DNA from: Saccharothrix syringae
GTDB taxonomy: Bacteria; Actinomycetota; Actinomycetes; Mycobacteriales; Pseudonocardiaceae
DNA: 64,000 nucleotides
Assembly: GCF_009498035.1 (NCBI RefSeq)
Contig: NZ_CP034550.1
Span: 3,162,001 to 3,226,000, forward strand
Direction: 5' to 3'
Shown piece after piece: positions 36,220-45,151 of this stretch (position 1 is its first letter; every line of letters starts with the position of its first letter). The notes beneath the pieces are model-generated. The model searched no databases. It was not told where the DNA came from and saw nothing but the letters and a program-made list of their open reading frames with translations. Position numbers and translations under genes: made by a program.

Positions 36220-37443
36220 TCAGACGGCCCGCCGGTGATCTTCACCAGCGGGCCGTTCCGCTGTCGTGGGAGCAAATTGGGAGCAAACGATCTTGGTGTG
36301 ATCAACACCACCGTATGTGGTCACCCCCTGCTCCGGGGTGGAGGTAACCACTGATTGCTCCCACCGGCGCTGGAGACCGTCCAGCATGGCATCGACCATG
36401 ATGTGGGTCACATGGGAGTAGGTTCCCCGGATGCCCGGCATCCGGTGGCCCAGTCGCTTGTGCTGGAGAACCTCCGGAACGCCGTCTTCGATGAGCCAAG
36501 TTTTGTGAGTGTGACGTAGGTCATGGAAGTGCAGGCCCGGTAGGACCGGTGCCCAGCCACGGCGCGGGTCGCCGCCGACGGCGGGCAGCCAGACGCGGCG
36601 TCGGAAGTTGGTGCGGCGCAGCAGGCCGCCCTCAACACCGGTGAAGACGTGTTCGTGGAAGTGGTCGTTCTGGTCCGACCGGTGGGTGGTGAGGAGTTCG
36701 GTTAGGAACGGCGGCAGGTGGACGGTGCGGGCGCTGGCCTTGGTCTTGGGCGGGCCGAGCCGTAGGTGACCGCCGATCTCGTGCAAGGCCCCGTCGCCGG
36801 GGGCGATGGTGATGACGCCGCGGGTCAGGTCGACGCGGTTCCAGCGCAGCCCGGCCAGCTCGCCCCAACGCAGGCCGGTGTATGCCGCTGTGACGACCAA
36901 CACGGCCATGGCGGGGTGGCAGCGCTGGACGATGGTGCGCACCTGCCACGGTGAAGCGTGAGGTTACTCCTCGTGGTCGCCGGTGTCCAGGCGTAGTCGT
37001 CGGCAGGGATTGGCGCCGATCAGGCCCTCGTCCACGGCGTCGCCGAGCAGCATCGACAACAACGTCACCACGTCGCCCACGGTCCGCTCGGCCAGCGACC
37101 GCCGCAGGGTCTTGACCCAGCCCTTGACGGTCATGCGGCTGATCTCCTTGAGCGGGGTGTCGCCGAACTTCGGGAGCACGTGGTTGCGCAGGTGCGAGTC
37201 GTACTTCGCGCGCGTGGTCGGGCTCACGTCGTGGGCTTCGTTCCAGGTCTCCACCCACTCCCGCAGCGCGATCCCGCCCAACGACGGGGCGACGAAAGTC
37301 CCGCGCCGTAGATCGGACTCGACGTCGCGGGCCCGGTCGTCGGCGGCGGTGCGGTCGGTGAAGCCGGTCTCGGAGGCCAATGCCCCGTCGGGTGTGCGGT
37401 AGCGGACGCGCCATCCGGGGCCGTGCTTTTCCACCCATGCCAT
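36220..37443 (-). pseudogene. Tyrosine integrase of right element, stopped by TAA
   Basis: ATG 37443 opens MAWVEKHGPGWRVRYRTPDG. The frame is closely related to the intact integrase at 31892 over its whole length. An in-frame TAA at 36964-36966 (after LDTGDHEE) interrupts it, and the sequence continues in the same frame as PHASPWQVRTIVQRC. The catalytic residues are all kept: R in TGLRWGELAGLRW, H-x-x-R in FHDLRHTHKTWLI, H in LGHRMPGI and Tyr in GTYSHV. One C-to-T change of a CAA codon would explain the stop. The element is probably immobile unless served by the sister integrase. Confidence 0.85.
36268..36286. repeat. Paired GGGAGCAA sites with 11-bp period near second attachment site
   Basis: GGGAGCAA at 36268-36275 and 36279-36286 mirrors the pair at the left element (33029-33048). 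The spacing of one helical turn and the position near the tRNA 3' end suggest arm-type integrase binding. They lie inside the last codons of the broken integrase frame. Confidence 0.5.
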
Positions 37444-37586
37444 GTCGAACTCCTCTGCCGGTCATCGTTGCTGTGTTTACTGCTTGGGACAGTGGATATG
37501 GACGCTCCACACAGGACGGATGTCAACCCGTATGTGGTCAGCCCCGGCGAGAGCTATCCGGAGACGACCGGCTCCCGCTGGGTACT

Positions 37587-38906
37587 TCAGGCGCCCGGTG
37601 TGTTCTCGGGCTTGGTCGGCCGGTCATCGAGCCGGGCGATGGCGCGGTGTGCGAACGGCACGGGCGCCTTGGGCGGCGATGACGCGCAGATCGGCTGCGG
37701 AGAACCGCAGGTGCTTGCCCAGGAACGTGCACGGCACCTGCCGCCTGCCCGCCCTGCGGCGCAGCCACGACTCCCGCACCGCCAACAGCTCCGCCGCCTG
37801 CGCCGGGGTGTACAACTGCAACTCCGACTCCACGTCACCTGTCGCGGTGACCGAGGGCTGAGGATGCCGCGGAGTCGTTGTCGTCGATGGATGTCGAGTC
37901 GGGTGACAGCTGCCCGGTCGGTGGCTGGCGGTGGCAGCGGTTGTAGTGGTCGGGCGTTGTCGATGCCTTGGTGGGGTCGGTGGGCGTTGTAGAACTGCTC
38001 GTACTCGCGCAGGGCGTACAGCAGGTGCTGTTGGTTCCAGATGAGGGTGCGGTCGAGTAGTTCGCGGCGGCACGCCTGGATCCAGCGTTCCATGATCGCG
38101 TTCATGCGCGGTATCTGGACGCCGCTGAGGACGACCTGGATGCCGATATCGGCGAGGATGTCGTCGAATAGGGTGGGGAACTTGCCGTCGCGGTCGCGGA
38201 TCAGGAACCGCATGTGTCGGCCCTCGCCTTCGAGATCCATAGCGAGGTTCCTGGCGGCTTGAGTGACCCAGGCTGCGGTGGGGTGTGCGGTGGCGCCGAG
38301 GACGCGGATCCGGCGGTTGACGTGCTCGATGACCGCGAGCACGTAGAGGCGGGTGCCGTTTAGGGTGGTGGTCTCGAAGAAGTCGCAGGCCAGGAGTGTG
38401 TCGGCCTGGGAGCGGAGGAAGGCCGGCCATGTTGTCGTGGTGCGTTCGGGTGCCGGGTCGACCCCGGCTTCTTTGAGGATCTGCCAGACGGTGGATGCGG
38501 CGACCTTGACGCCGAGTACGAGCAGTTCGCCGTGGATGCGACGGTAGCCCCAGATGGGGTTCTCCCGTGCCAGGCGCAGCACCAGGAGGCGGATCGAGCG
38601 GATGGTCCGTGGTCGGCCGGGCCGCTTGGGGCGGGATCTGGCTGCGTGGCGGCGGGCGAGAAGGTCTCGGTGCCAGCGCAGCACCGTGTCCGGACGTACC
38701 GGCAGTCGGAGTCGACGAAGCGCTAGCATCGGGAGTCGGTGCAGCAGGGCGGCGAGGAATGCCCGGTCGGCGGGGGAGGACCGTGGACGGGCGTCTCCGA
38801 GTTGGCGTTGCAGGACCATGATCTGGTGGCGCAGCGCCAGGATTTCCGTGTCCTTGTCCCGGTCGCTCATGGGCAGCAGGCGCAGCGACACGAAGGCGTT
38901 GGTCAC
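37587..38906 (-). CDS. IS3/IS481-like transposase (integrase core)
   Basis: The frame begins at GTG 38906 (or ATG 38870, MSDRDKDTEILALRHQ) and runs to 37587. The last 90 residues or so (below about 37865) are out-of-frame excisionase sequence, so the native stop seems lost. The DDE core is clear: DFFETTTLNGTRLYVLAVIE (first D), LIRDRDGKFPTLFDDILADI (second D), and NAIMERWIQACRRELLD (E). It ends in the usual YEQFYNAHRPHQGIDNARPL. An N-terminal HTH region with GYRRIHGELLVLGVKVAAST is present. It may still be active. Confidence 0.75.
   Translation of the reverse strand: MTNAFVSLRLLPMSDRDKDTEILALRHQIMVLQRQLGDARPRSSPADRAFLAALLHRLPMLALRRLRLPVRPDTVLRWHRDLLARRHAARSRPKRPGRPRTIRSIRLLVLRLARENPIWGYRRIHGELLVLGVKVAASTVWQILKEAGVDPAPERTTTTWPAFLRSQADTLLACDFFETTTLNGTRLYVLAVIEHVNRRIRVLGATAHPTAAWVTQAARNLAMDLEGEGRHMRFLIRDRDGKFPTLFDDILADIGIQVVLSGVQIPRMNAIMERWIQACRRELLDRTLIWNQQHLLYALREYEQFYNAHRPHQGIDNARPLQPLPPPATDRAAVTRLDIHRRQRLRGILSPRSPRQVTWSRSCSCTPRRRRRSCWRCGSRGCAAGRAGGRCRARSWASTCGSPQPICASSPPKAPVPFAHRAIARLDDRPTKPENTPGA
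37624..37833 (-). CDS. Excisionase of right element, perhaps 5'-truncated
   Basis: From GTG 37833 the frame reads VESELQLYTPAQAAELLAVR and continues with ESWLRRRAGRRQVPCTFLGK then HLRFSAADLRVIAAQGA, 69 residues in all. It is the same HTH excisionase as at 31441-31800 but lacks its acidic N-terminal 50 residues. The transposase gene lies directly upstream, so the IS may have removed the original start; a short functional form from GTG is still possible. It belongs with the broken integrase downstream. Confidence 0.65.
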   Translation of the reverse strand: MESELQLYTPAQAAELLAVRESWLRRRAGRRQVPCTFLGKHLRFSAADLRVIAAQGARAVRTPRHRPAR

Positions 38907-39092
38907 GCCGAGGTAGGCCAGTCGGAGCAGCGCAGCCGGTCATCATGCCGTGTTGGTCGATGCCGCAGCGGACGGGAGTCATGCCCAGTGAGCGCTTCGA
39001 GGACCGGGGCTTCATGGGCCCTCTGCCTGCGTGGATGAGGTTATCGGCAGGCACAGGGTTGCGCAGCGCGTACGCCGATGCCGTGGGCCCAG

Positions 39093-39440
39093 GAAAGTGT
39101 GGTCATGCCATCTGTGAGCGACGCGACGGGTATGGCAGTACCGCCGAAGTATTCAATCCCGGTGAAGTCTGATCATGTGACGAGCGCACATGTGTTCGAC
39201 GGCTGTTGCGGTCGACATCGGCCTGCGGTGGGAGGAAGATGGGAGGCGATTAGGAGGATTCAAGGAGGATGAACTGGAGTGGACTGCGATGAAGTGCGTT
39301 CAACTGCATCGTCACCACCTGCCGATTTAGTGTTTCCGCAGCTCAGAGCATTATTTGGGCAATTCTGGGGGTTGAGTCTGCAACATATCGGTTGGTCAAG
39401 TGGTCGCATCTTCGGGCTTGACTGAAGGCGACTTGCGGTG
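39093..39440. repeat. 350-bp dispersed repeat, copy A
   Basis: This stretch matches 56697-57047 in the same orientation at roughly 80-85 percent identity by eye. Both begin at GGGCCCAGG and share GCGACGGGTATGGC, CACATGTGTTCGACGGC, GGTGGGAGGAAGATGGGAGG, CAACTCTGGGGGTTGAGTCT-like blocks and GACTGAAGGCGACT. Stop codons differ between copies in all frames, so it is probably not coding. Both copies lie next to IS3/IS481-like sequence. Confidence 0.7.
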
Positions 39441-39508
39441 TGCTGTATGACTCTACCGCTCTGCTTGGGAGTTGCCGTTCGAGGTGCTTCTTGGAGTCAG
39501 TCGAGGTT

Positions 39509-39892
39509 TCACGGCGCGGCGTCGCGCAGCCAGCAGTACCGGTAGTCCCCGTTGCAGATGCCGCCCACTTCCTCGGGCGGGGAGATGGTGGCGGCGGCCA
39601 TGATCGCGCCGTTGTCGTGGTGGACCAGGCCCTTGAGGGTCAGGGCCGAGCGCGGCACCAGGTCGGGTTCGATGGTGGGCAGTTTGAGTGTGGCGGTCCA
39701 GTCCGACCGGTGCGAGCTGGCGCGGGTCCGCCGCTCGGGCCCGCCGAGGGCGGCCTCGGACAGGTTGTCGGTGCCGCAGTGCAGTTTCAGCAGAATCGGC
39801 GCGCCCTCATATGGCCGGACGACCGCAGTGGCGGTCTCCTGCTGACTGGCGGAGGTGATCTGCCAGTCCACGGCCAGCGAGCGCAGCACCAT
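39509..39892 (-). pseudogene. GH15 (glucoamylase/trehalase-like) gene fragment, copy 1
   Basis: The frame reads [40 protein letters not shown] and RDAAP. This is the start of a GH15 catalytic domain, where [11 protein letters not shown] precedes the active region. About 127 residues remain, and the frame stops right after the signature. A shorter version of the same piece is at 44.79-44.97 kb. GH15 enzymes hydrolyse trehalose or maltodextrins; this piece cannot. Confidence 0.7.
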
Positions 39893-40213
39893 CGGCTCTG
39901 ACGCGTCTACGACGCAGGCCCTCGCGCTCGCACAGCAACCGCACCAGTTCTCTGGTGGTCACCCGGAACGCTGCCATGGCCGAGTGACCTGCGACGATGA
40001 TTTTTCGAGCGGCACACCTGCCCGTCGCCGTCTCGACCGCGCGCCTACGCCACCGTGTTTACCGCGGCTGCCCTGGTGGTCGACGTCGTAGCGGTTGGGG
40101 GTGTTCTCGGCGGCCATGGTGCTCGGTCGCACCCAGGTGTCGACCCGCGGCTGGCGGTCGAGGAGGTGCTGCTTGCCGCGGTGTCGGTGGGCGCGGTGTC
40201 GGTGCCGGAGTGG
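39893..40213. other. Intergenic region with duplicated flank
   Basis: No gene is supported. The segment near 39977-40017 (GTGACCTGCGACGATGAT then TCGAGCG) matches 44964-45004 beside the second GH15 fragment, so the duplication extends past the gene piece. The remainder has no recognisable content. Confidence 0.4.
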
Positions 40214-41425
40214 TCACCCTGTCGTGCCCGACCGCCGTGTTTCATTTGCTCGCCGTGGTGGGCGGGGCCTGGCGGCGGCCGGTTCGGTGTCCGGTTTGTC
40301 GGGCAGGGTGGTCTGCGGGTACGGGAGGAGTAGCTCGGCCGCGAGGCGGGCGGCCCTGTCCCAGCGGCGCAGGATGAGGCGTCGGTTGACGCCGGATAGC
40401 TTGGCGAGCAGGTCGATCCGCTGCGGCATGGTCTCGTGGCCCAGGTCGGTGCGCAGGTTCACGATGGTGGCGAATGTGGTGGCGAGGTTGTGGGGGAGGT
40501 GGTCGAGCACGCTGGTGAGCAGGTGGGCGAGCTTTCTGGTGTCGGAGGCTGTGTTGTCGCCGGGGCGTAGCCCGGCCAGCCTGGACAGCATCGGCCCGAC
40601 CTGGCGGTGGGGGTCTTGTAGTCCGCGGCCTCTCGCGAGGTGCTTGAGCTCCGCCACGAGTGCGAGGTCGTCGGCGAGGCGGCTGGTGGGGCGGTCAGTG
40701 TCGGCTGTGTCGGTCTTGCCCTGGCTGCGAGCCAGGATCCGCCCGACGGTGGCGGGTGGGGTGCGTCGTCGGGCGGTGCGGGCAAGGGGGGTGCCCAGTG
40801 AGGACAGCTCGAAGTCCACGAGCAGGTCGACTAGGGCGGTCATGGCGGTGGTGTCCGTCTCAGTGGCGGGTGCCCAGTCGTCGGCGGCGTGCCGGGAGGG
40901 CTGCTTCAGCAGGGCCGCGGTCAGTTCCGCACGAGCCTGGTCCAGGGCTGCCTCGGCCTTCCGCCGGTATGCGTCGGCCGTGTCGTCGTCCTGCGGAACC
41001 AAAGCGGAAAGGAACCAGGTGGGGGGCACGTTGGACGTGCGGTCCGCTCCTTCGAGAATGGCCGCGCCCCGAGCCGCCGCGCTGGCCACCGGGTCGAAAA
41101 CGGCAAGGGCCGCAGCAGCGGCCTCGCGGCCGCTGGGAGGCACGGCCGGGTCGGTGATGATCGTCGAGAGCAGGTCCACAATGAGGCGGTGCTCCGTGCG
41201 GTCGTGGTCCGTGGCGCGGACCGCGGCCAGGCGGTGGCGCGGGTCCGCAGCGCTGTCGGAGGCGATCTTTTCGAGCAGACTCGCAACACGGTCGGCGCTC
41301 TGCGTGGAGGTGAGGTGGGCGAACGCGTCGGCCAGCCAGGCGGCGTGTTCGAGGGTGCGACGGGCGTCGTTCTCCTCGAACAGCTTCTTGACGCGGCCGG
41401 TGTCGGGGGTCGGTGTGGTGCTCAT
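40214..41425 (-). CDS. Hypothetical helical protein, operon with sigma-like gene
   Basis: ATG 41425 overlaps the stop of the sigma-like gene (ATGA) and follows GGGGA, giving 403 residues. It begins MSTTPTPDTGRVKKLFEEND and is almost entirely helical, with repeated leucine/alanine-rich segments such as AWLADAFAHLTSTQSADRVA and LLDLLVDFELSSLGT-like stretches. The end is proline/arginine-rich. No catalytic motif or membrane helix is visible. HEAT-like repeats are a possible reading. Coupling to the sigma-like gene suggests a regulator or partner, but I do not recognise a family. Confidence 0.6.
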   Translation of the reverse strand: MSTTPTPDTGRVKKLFEENDARRTLEHAAWLADAFAHLTSTQSADRVASLLEKIASDSAADPRHRLAAVRATDHDRTEHRLIVDLLSTIITDPAVPPSGREAAAAALAVFDPVASAAARGAAILEGADRTSNVPPTWFLSALVPQDDDTADAYRRKAEAALDQARAELTAALLKQPSRHAADDWAPATETDTTAMTALVDLLVDFELSSLGTPLARTARRRTPPATVGRILARSQGKTDTADTDRPTSRLADDLALVAELKHLARGRGLQDPHRQVGPMLSRLAGLRPGDNTASDTRKLAHLLTSVLDHLPHNLATTFATIVNLRTDLGHETMPQRIDLLAKLSGVNRRLILRRWDRAARLAAELLLPYPQTTLPDKPDTEPAAARPRPPRRANETRRSGTTG

Positions 41426-42375
41426 CTGTCCCCGCTTCCGATTATGGCGCGGGAAGTCGGGAAGCTGCCCGCGGCGTCCTGTCCGAGTTTTCTGGCCAGT
41501 TGCCTGCGGTAGCGGCGCAGGCGCTGCTCGACGGCCCCGGGGCTGGTGCCCAGGTAGGCGGCGACCTCGGGGAGTTTCCAACCGTGCAGGATCAGCAGTT
41601 CGGCGACCTCGCGGACGGGGCCGGGCATGGCGTCCAGAGCGGTGCGGACGACGTCCCGGGAGGCGGCGATCTCGGCCGGGTCGGTATGGGTGTCCAGGTG
41701 CCGGTCGGTGGTGTCCATCAGTGTGCCCAGGTCGTCCATCAGCAGGTCGGCGCCCTGCTCCTCGGTCCAGCCCTGCTCCTTGATCCAGTGGCGCCACACG
41801 TTGGGGAAGACCTGCACACACGTGCCGACGAAGTAGGTGGTCAGCGCGGTGCCGCCATCGGCCGACCAGCCGCGGCCGGCCACCGCCAACTTGCGGAAGA
41901 GGTTCAGCGCCTTGGCGATCGTCTCGCCGGCCAGTTCCAGGCGGTCGTCGCGGGAGCGGGCCAGCCGTTCGCGCCCCCGGTCCCCGTACGGCAGGCCGCG
42001 CCCTTTGGCTGCGCACTCGGCGAAGATCCGGCCGCGGCGTAACCACGCCAGCATCACCGGCAGGGCGTAGGCGGTGAGGTTGAACGCGAGCGCGTCGTAG
42101 GCGAACCCGGTGAACCCCTGCGCGGCGATCCGCGCGTAGAGCCGGCCGTCGGCGAGGTGCCGGGCCGCCCGCTCCAGCGCCTCGACCAGTTCGGCCCGTT
42201 CGGAGCCGGTGAGGTGCGGGTCGTCGAGCAAGGCCCGCGACGGGTCGTGGACCTGCCAGCGGACAGCGGGCGTGACCGGGGCGTCGCCACGCGGCGGGCT
42301 ACCCACTTCGGGTTGTAAGTGCGCAGGTCGAGGCGCCTCGCACGCTTCGCTCCGCTCGCCGCCCATCCTCGCCAC
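41422..42375 (-). CDS. Sigma-factor-like protein with region 4 HTH
   Basis: The frame opens at GTG 42375 (317 residues); the first 35 residues are low quality, and GTG near 42306 is an alternative. Residues 60-200 have a helical region with LVEALERAARHLADGRLYAR and GFAYDALAFNLTAYALPVML. The C-terminus is a sigma-70 region 4: ALDAMPGPVREVAELLILHG then LPEVAAYLGTSPGAVEQRLR. Similar genes occur in actinomycete mobile regions. It forms an operon with the helical protein downstream and is divergent from a small membrane gene, recalling the sigma/membrane pair at 8.7-9.9 kb. Confidence 0.65.
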   Translation of the reverse strand: MARMGGERSEACEAPRPAHLQPEVGSPPRGDAPVTPAVRWQVHDPSRALLDDPHLTGSERAELVEALERAARHLADGRLYARIAAQGFTGFAYDALAFNLTAYALPVMLAWLRRGRIFAECAAKGRGLPYGDRGRERLARSRDDRLELAGETIAKALNLFRKLAVAGRGWSADGGTALTTYFVGTCVQVFPNVWRHWIKEQGWTEEQGADLLMDDLGTLMDTTDRHLDTHTDPAEIAASRDVVRTALDAMPGPVREVAELLILHGWKLPEVAAYLGTSPGAVEQRLRRYRRQLARKLGQDAAGSFPTSRAIIGSGDR

Positions 42376-42598
42376 CCGTCAGCTCTTCCGCGCCCCGTCA
42401 CGACGACCCGTCTCCTTCAATGACCAGGACACGGCTTCTCGTATGTCGGCCCGGGGCGACGACCCTACGGGCGCGGCGGAACTTTTTTGCCGATCTTCGT
42501 CACGCGTGCCGCGGCGTAGGCGCGGCCGGGCCCGGCGACCTACACCCCCGGTGTCAGCCGGGGCGGCCCCGGACCACCACGACCGACGGGACGAGCGC

Positions 42599-42862
42599 AT
42601 GGCCACCCCGACTCCCGATCCGACCTGGGACGACGAACCCCGCCGCGGCGACCGCGACGGGCGTCGGGAACCCGGCAACCACCATGGCGGCCCGCTGCTG
42701 TCCCAGCGCGCCGCGGTAATCCTGCTGCTGGCCGTGCTGTGCGGGGTCGGCGCGGTGTTGCTGCTGACCTGGGCGGGGCAGCACCCGGGCCTGGCGATCG
42801 TGACCGGCTCGGCCGGGACGGCCGGCGCTGCGGCGCTGTTTAATACCCTGATCGGCGGGTGA
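42599..42862 (+). CDS. Small single- or double-span membrane protein
   Basis: ATG 42599 starts MATPTPDPTWDDEPRRGDRD, 87 residues in total. The N-terminal 38 residues are charged, then AAVILLLAVLCGVGAVLLLT and a second hydrophobic stretch (LAIVTGSAGTAGAAALFNTL) follow. It is divergent from the sigma-like operon. The function is unknown. The frame is open further upstream but without a credible start. Confidence 0.5.
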   Translation: MATPTPDPTWDDEPRRGDRDGRREPGNHHGGPLLSQRAAVILLLAVLCGVGAVLLLTWAGQHPGLAIVTGSAGTAGAAALFNTLIGG

Positions 42863-43304
42863 CCGACCACGGCGTCCCGGTGGGCTCCTCGGCCACCGCG
42901 CCCCTGGCCCTGTCGGCGGCCTGGCCGTGGTAGCCGCTGACAGGGTTACCGCGCACCGTGTGCGTCTGAGGCGTGTCGGCTGCTGGTGCTCGAGGAGGTG
43001 CTTGAGGCTGGCGGTGTTCGGCATGGCCACCTCGGCGGACGGCGGGTGCGTGCGGGAGCGTGATCGGGCCGTTCGGTCCGGTCACCGCAGAGCTTCGTCG
43101 GCGTGGTGACCGGGCCGCCGCGAGCCTGCGTGCCGGTTACGTCCGTGCACGCGTGCCGGTCGGCCGGCTGGGTCGTGTCGTGGTGGGCGTCGTCGTGGGG
43201 GTGGTGGCGATTGTTACCGGCTCGGCCGATGTGGCCAGCGCCGCGTGGAGGGGGTCTATCCAGTTGTCGGCTCTGGCCCGTAGTCGGGATGCTGCTGGTG
43301 ATCT
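42863..43304. other. Intergenic region, no firm gene
   Basis: A plus-strand frame from 43060 gives RVVVGVVVGVVAIVTGSADV, a hydrophobic run with no ribosome binding site that I do not call as a gene. Otherwise the stretch contains nothing recognisable before the transposase end. Confidence 0.35.
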
Positions 43305-44730
43305 TTAGGCCGCGGTTGCCGCCAGGGTCTGGCAGAGTTGCTGGAAGTGCTCCGGTGGTCGAGGTGGTCGATCGGTTGTCGACTGCTGGCTGAGTCGGAT
43401 GATGTTGGTTCCGGCGGCGGTGAGGACGTGCTGCATGTGGGTCGTGGCCAGGCCGCGGTAGCGGCAGTGCCGTAGCCCGTGGGCGCGGACGGTCTCGGAG
43501 ACGGTGGCCTCGCATCCGGCCCGCATCGCGTACTTCGCTTTCCACTCCGGGGTCTTCTGCTCTGCTCTGGCGCGGGTCTGGATCTCCTGCAGAGGTCGGG
43601 GCAGCAGGAGAAGGTGTCGTCCTCTGTCGTCGGCGTTGCCGGTGCAGCGCTTGCGCACAGCGCACTTCCGACAGGCCGATCGTCTGAACAGGACGGATAT
43701 GGTGGGATGCCGATCGGCGAGAGTCGGCTTCCAGGGCGGACTCACGATCCCCTGTGGACACGTGGCCGTCATGGCCTCCCAGTCGATGCTGAAGTCGTCC
43801 TTGGCGAAGCCGGGCCGTTCACCGGCCCGGGAGTCCTCACGGACCGGACCGACCATCGTGACCCCGTGGACGGTCGTGGCCCGGTGGATGCCCCGTGGGG
43901 TCAGGTAACCGGTGTCGACCAGGTGCTCCGCGGGCAGCATGCCCTGTCCTTTCAGCGCGGTGTGCACGCGGTCCAGGGCGTCGACGTCCTGCTCTGGGGC
44001 GGGGGTGGTCAGCACGTGCACGATGACACGCGGCATGAGATCGTCGCAGGTTTCGGTCTGATGATCCTTGTAGCCGATCCACTTCGCCTTGCCCGGCTTG
44101 TGGCTGAAATGCGCCTCGGGATCATAGGGGGACACGATCTCCATTCCCGACCATGGTACCTGCGCCGACTCCGGGTCGGGGCTTCCCGAGGCCGAGGGTG
44201 TGGAGGTCGACCGGCGCGGCACACCGCATCTGCTGTTGCGGTCCTTGGTCTGTTTCGGCTCCCTCCACCGCAATTCGCCGGTGCTGTCGTACCAGTACTG
44301 CCGGACCCAGACCCGCCGCAGGATGTCGACCTGTCCACCCCGGCGTAACCGTTGCGGGGTGGCCGGGTCGGCCAGGGCCCGCAGCACGCTCATCCCGTCC
44401 GCGCCCACCGTCAGGGCGTAGGCCTGCCGGGCATCGGCGCCCTGGGGCAGCCGGTCGTAGCGGACCGGACGACCGTAGCGCCGGGCCCACTCCGGGGCCA
44501 CGATGCCGCCCAGCCAGTCCGGGTCGACGGCCGCCAGTTCCTCCAGTGCCGCCCGCAGCGTCTCCCCGACCAGCTCCAACCGTGACAACGCCCGCACCGC
44601 GGCCAGCACGTGCGTGGAATCGGTACGCTGCCGCCCCCTGGCCTTGACCAGACCGGCCGCGGCCAGCCTGTCCACCATCACCGCCAACAAGCGGCCCGCC
44701 CGGTCCCCCTCGGCCATCCGCCCCCGGAAC
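43305..44730 (-). pseudogene. IS1182-family transposase, 5'-truncated
   Basis: From about 44730 to the stop at 43305 the frame matches an IS1182 transposase: AEGDRAGRLLAVMVDRLAAA, GLVKARGRQRTDSTHVLAAV (first D in TDSTHV), then SPYDPEAHFSHKPGKAKWIG, HLVDTGYLTPRGIHRA and the cysteine cluster SACRKCAVRKRC. The C-terminus with RAHGLRHCRYRGLATTHMQH is complete. The N-terminal 100 residues or so are replaced by GH15-derived sequence, so the copy lacks its start and is unlikely to be mobile. Confidence 0.8.
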
Positions 44731-44759
44731 CCACAAAGCACCGGTATCGCTGTGCTCGT

Positions 44760-45004
44760 GTGGATGCCGTTCGGGCCTTGGGGGCTGCGTGGTGGTGGCC
44801 GTGATGGCGCCCTGTGTCGAGGTGGACGAGGCCCTTGAGCGTGAGCACGGAGCGTGGCACCGGGTCCGGGTCGGCGGTGGGCAGCTTGAGTTTGGTGGCC
44901 CAGTCCGACCGGGACGCGCCCGCTCGGGCTCGCCCAGGGTGGGTTTGGACAGGTCATCGGTGTCGCGATGTGACCTGTGATGATGATCGTCGAGCGATAC
45001 AGGT
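44760..45004 (-). pseudogene. GH15 gene fragment, copy 2
   Basis: The minus strand carries [14 protein letters not shown] and upstream LSKPTLGEPERA, which correspond to [14 protein letters not shown] and [12 protein letters not shown] in copy 1 (39509-39892). Shifts break the frame. The two copies, and a 35-base flank, match in nucleotide sequence. They bracket the 40.0-44.8 kb segment. Confidence 0.6.
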
Positions 45005-45151
45005 TGTGAGGCTCTGATCACAGAGCCTCCCTAACGGTGTTAGGCCGTTTGGCTGCTGCGCCGGGGTGGTTGAACCATCATGCTTCCTCCTTGGGTCGGG
45101 GGACCAGGCACAAAGCCGCGCTGGGCGCGGTGACGGGGGGATTTCTCTTTC

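Noticed and set aside
43060..43308. Plus-strand hydrophobic frame of 82 codons
   Set aside because: The hydrophobic run is short, no ribosome binding site is present, and it probably results from GTG-rich sequence antisense to nothing recognisable.
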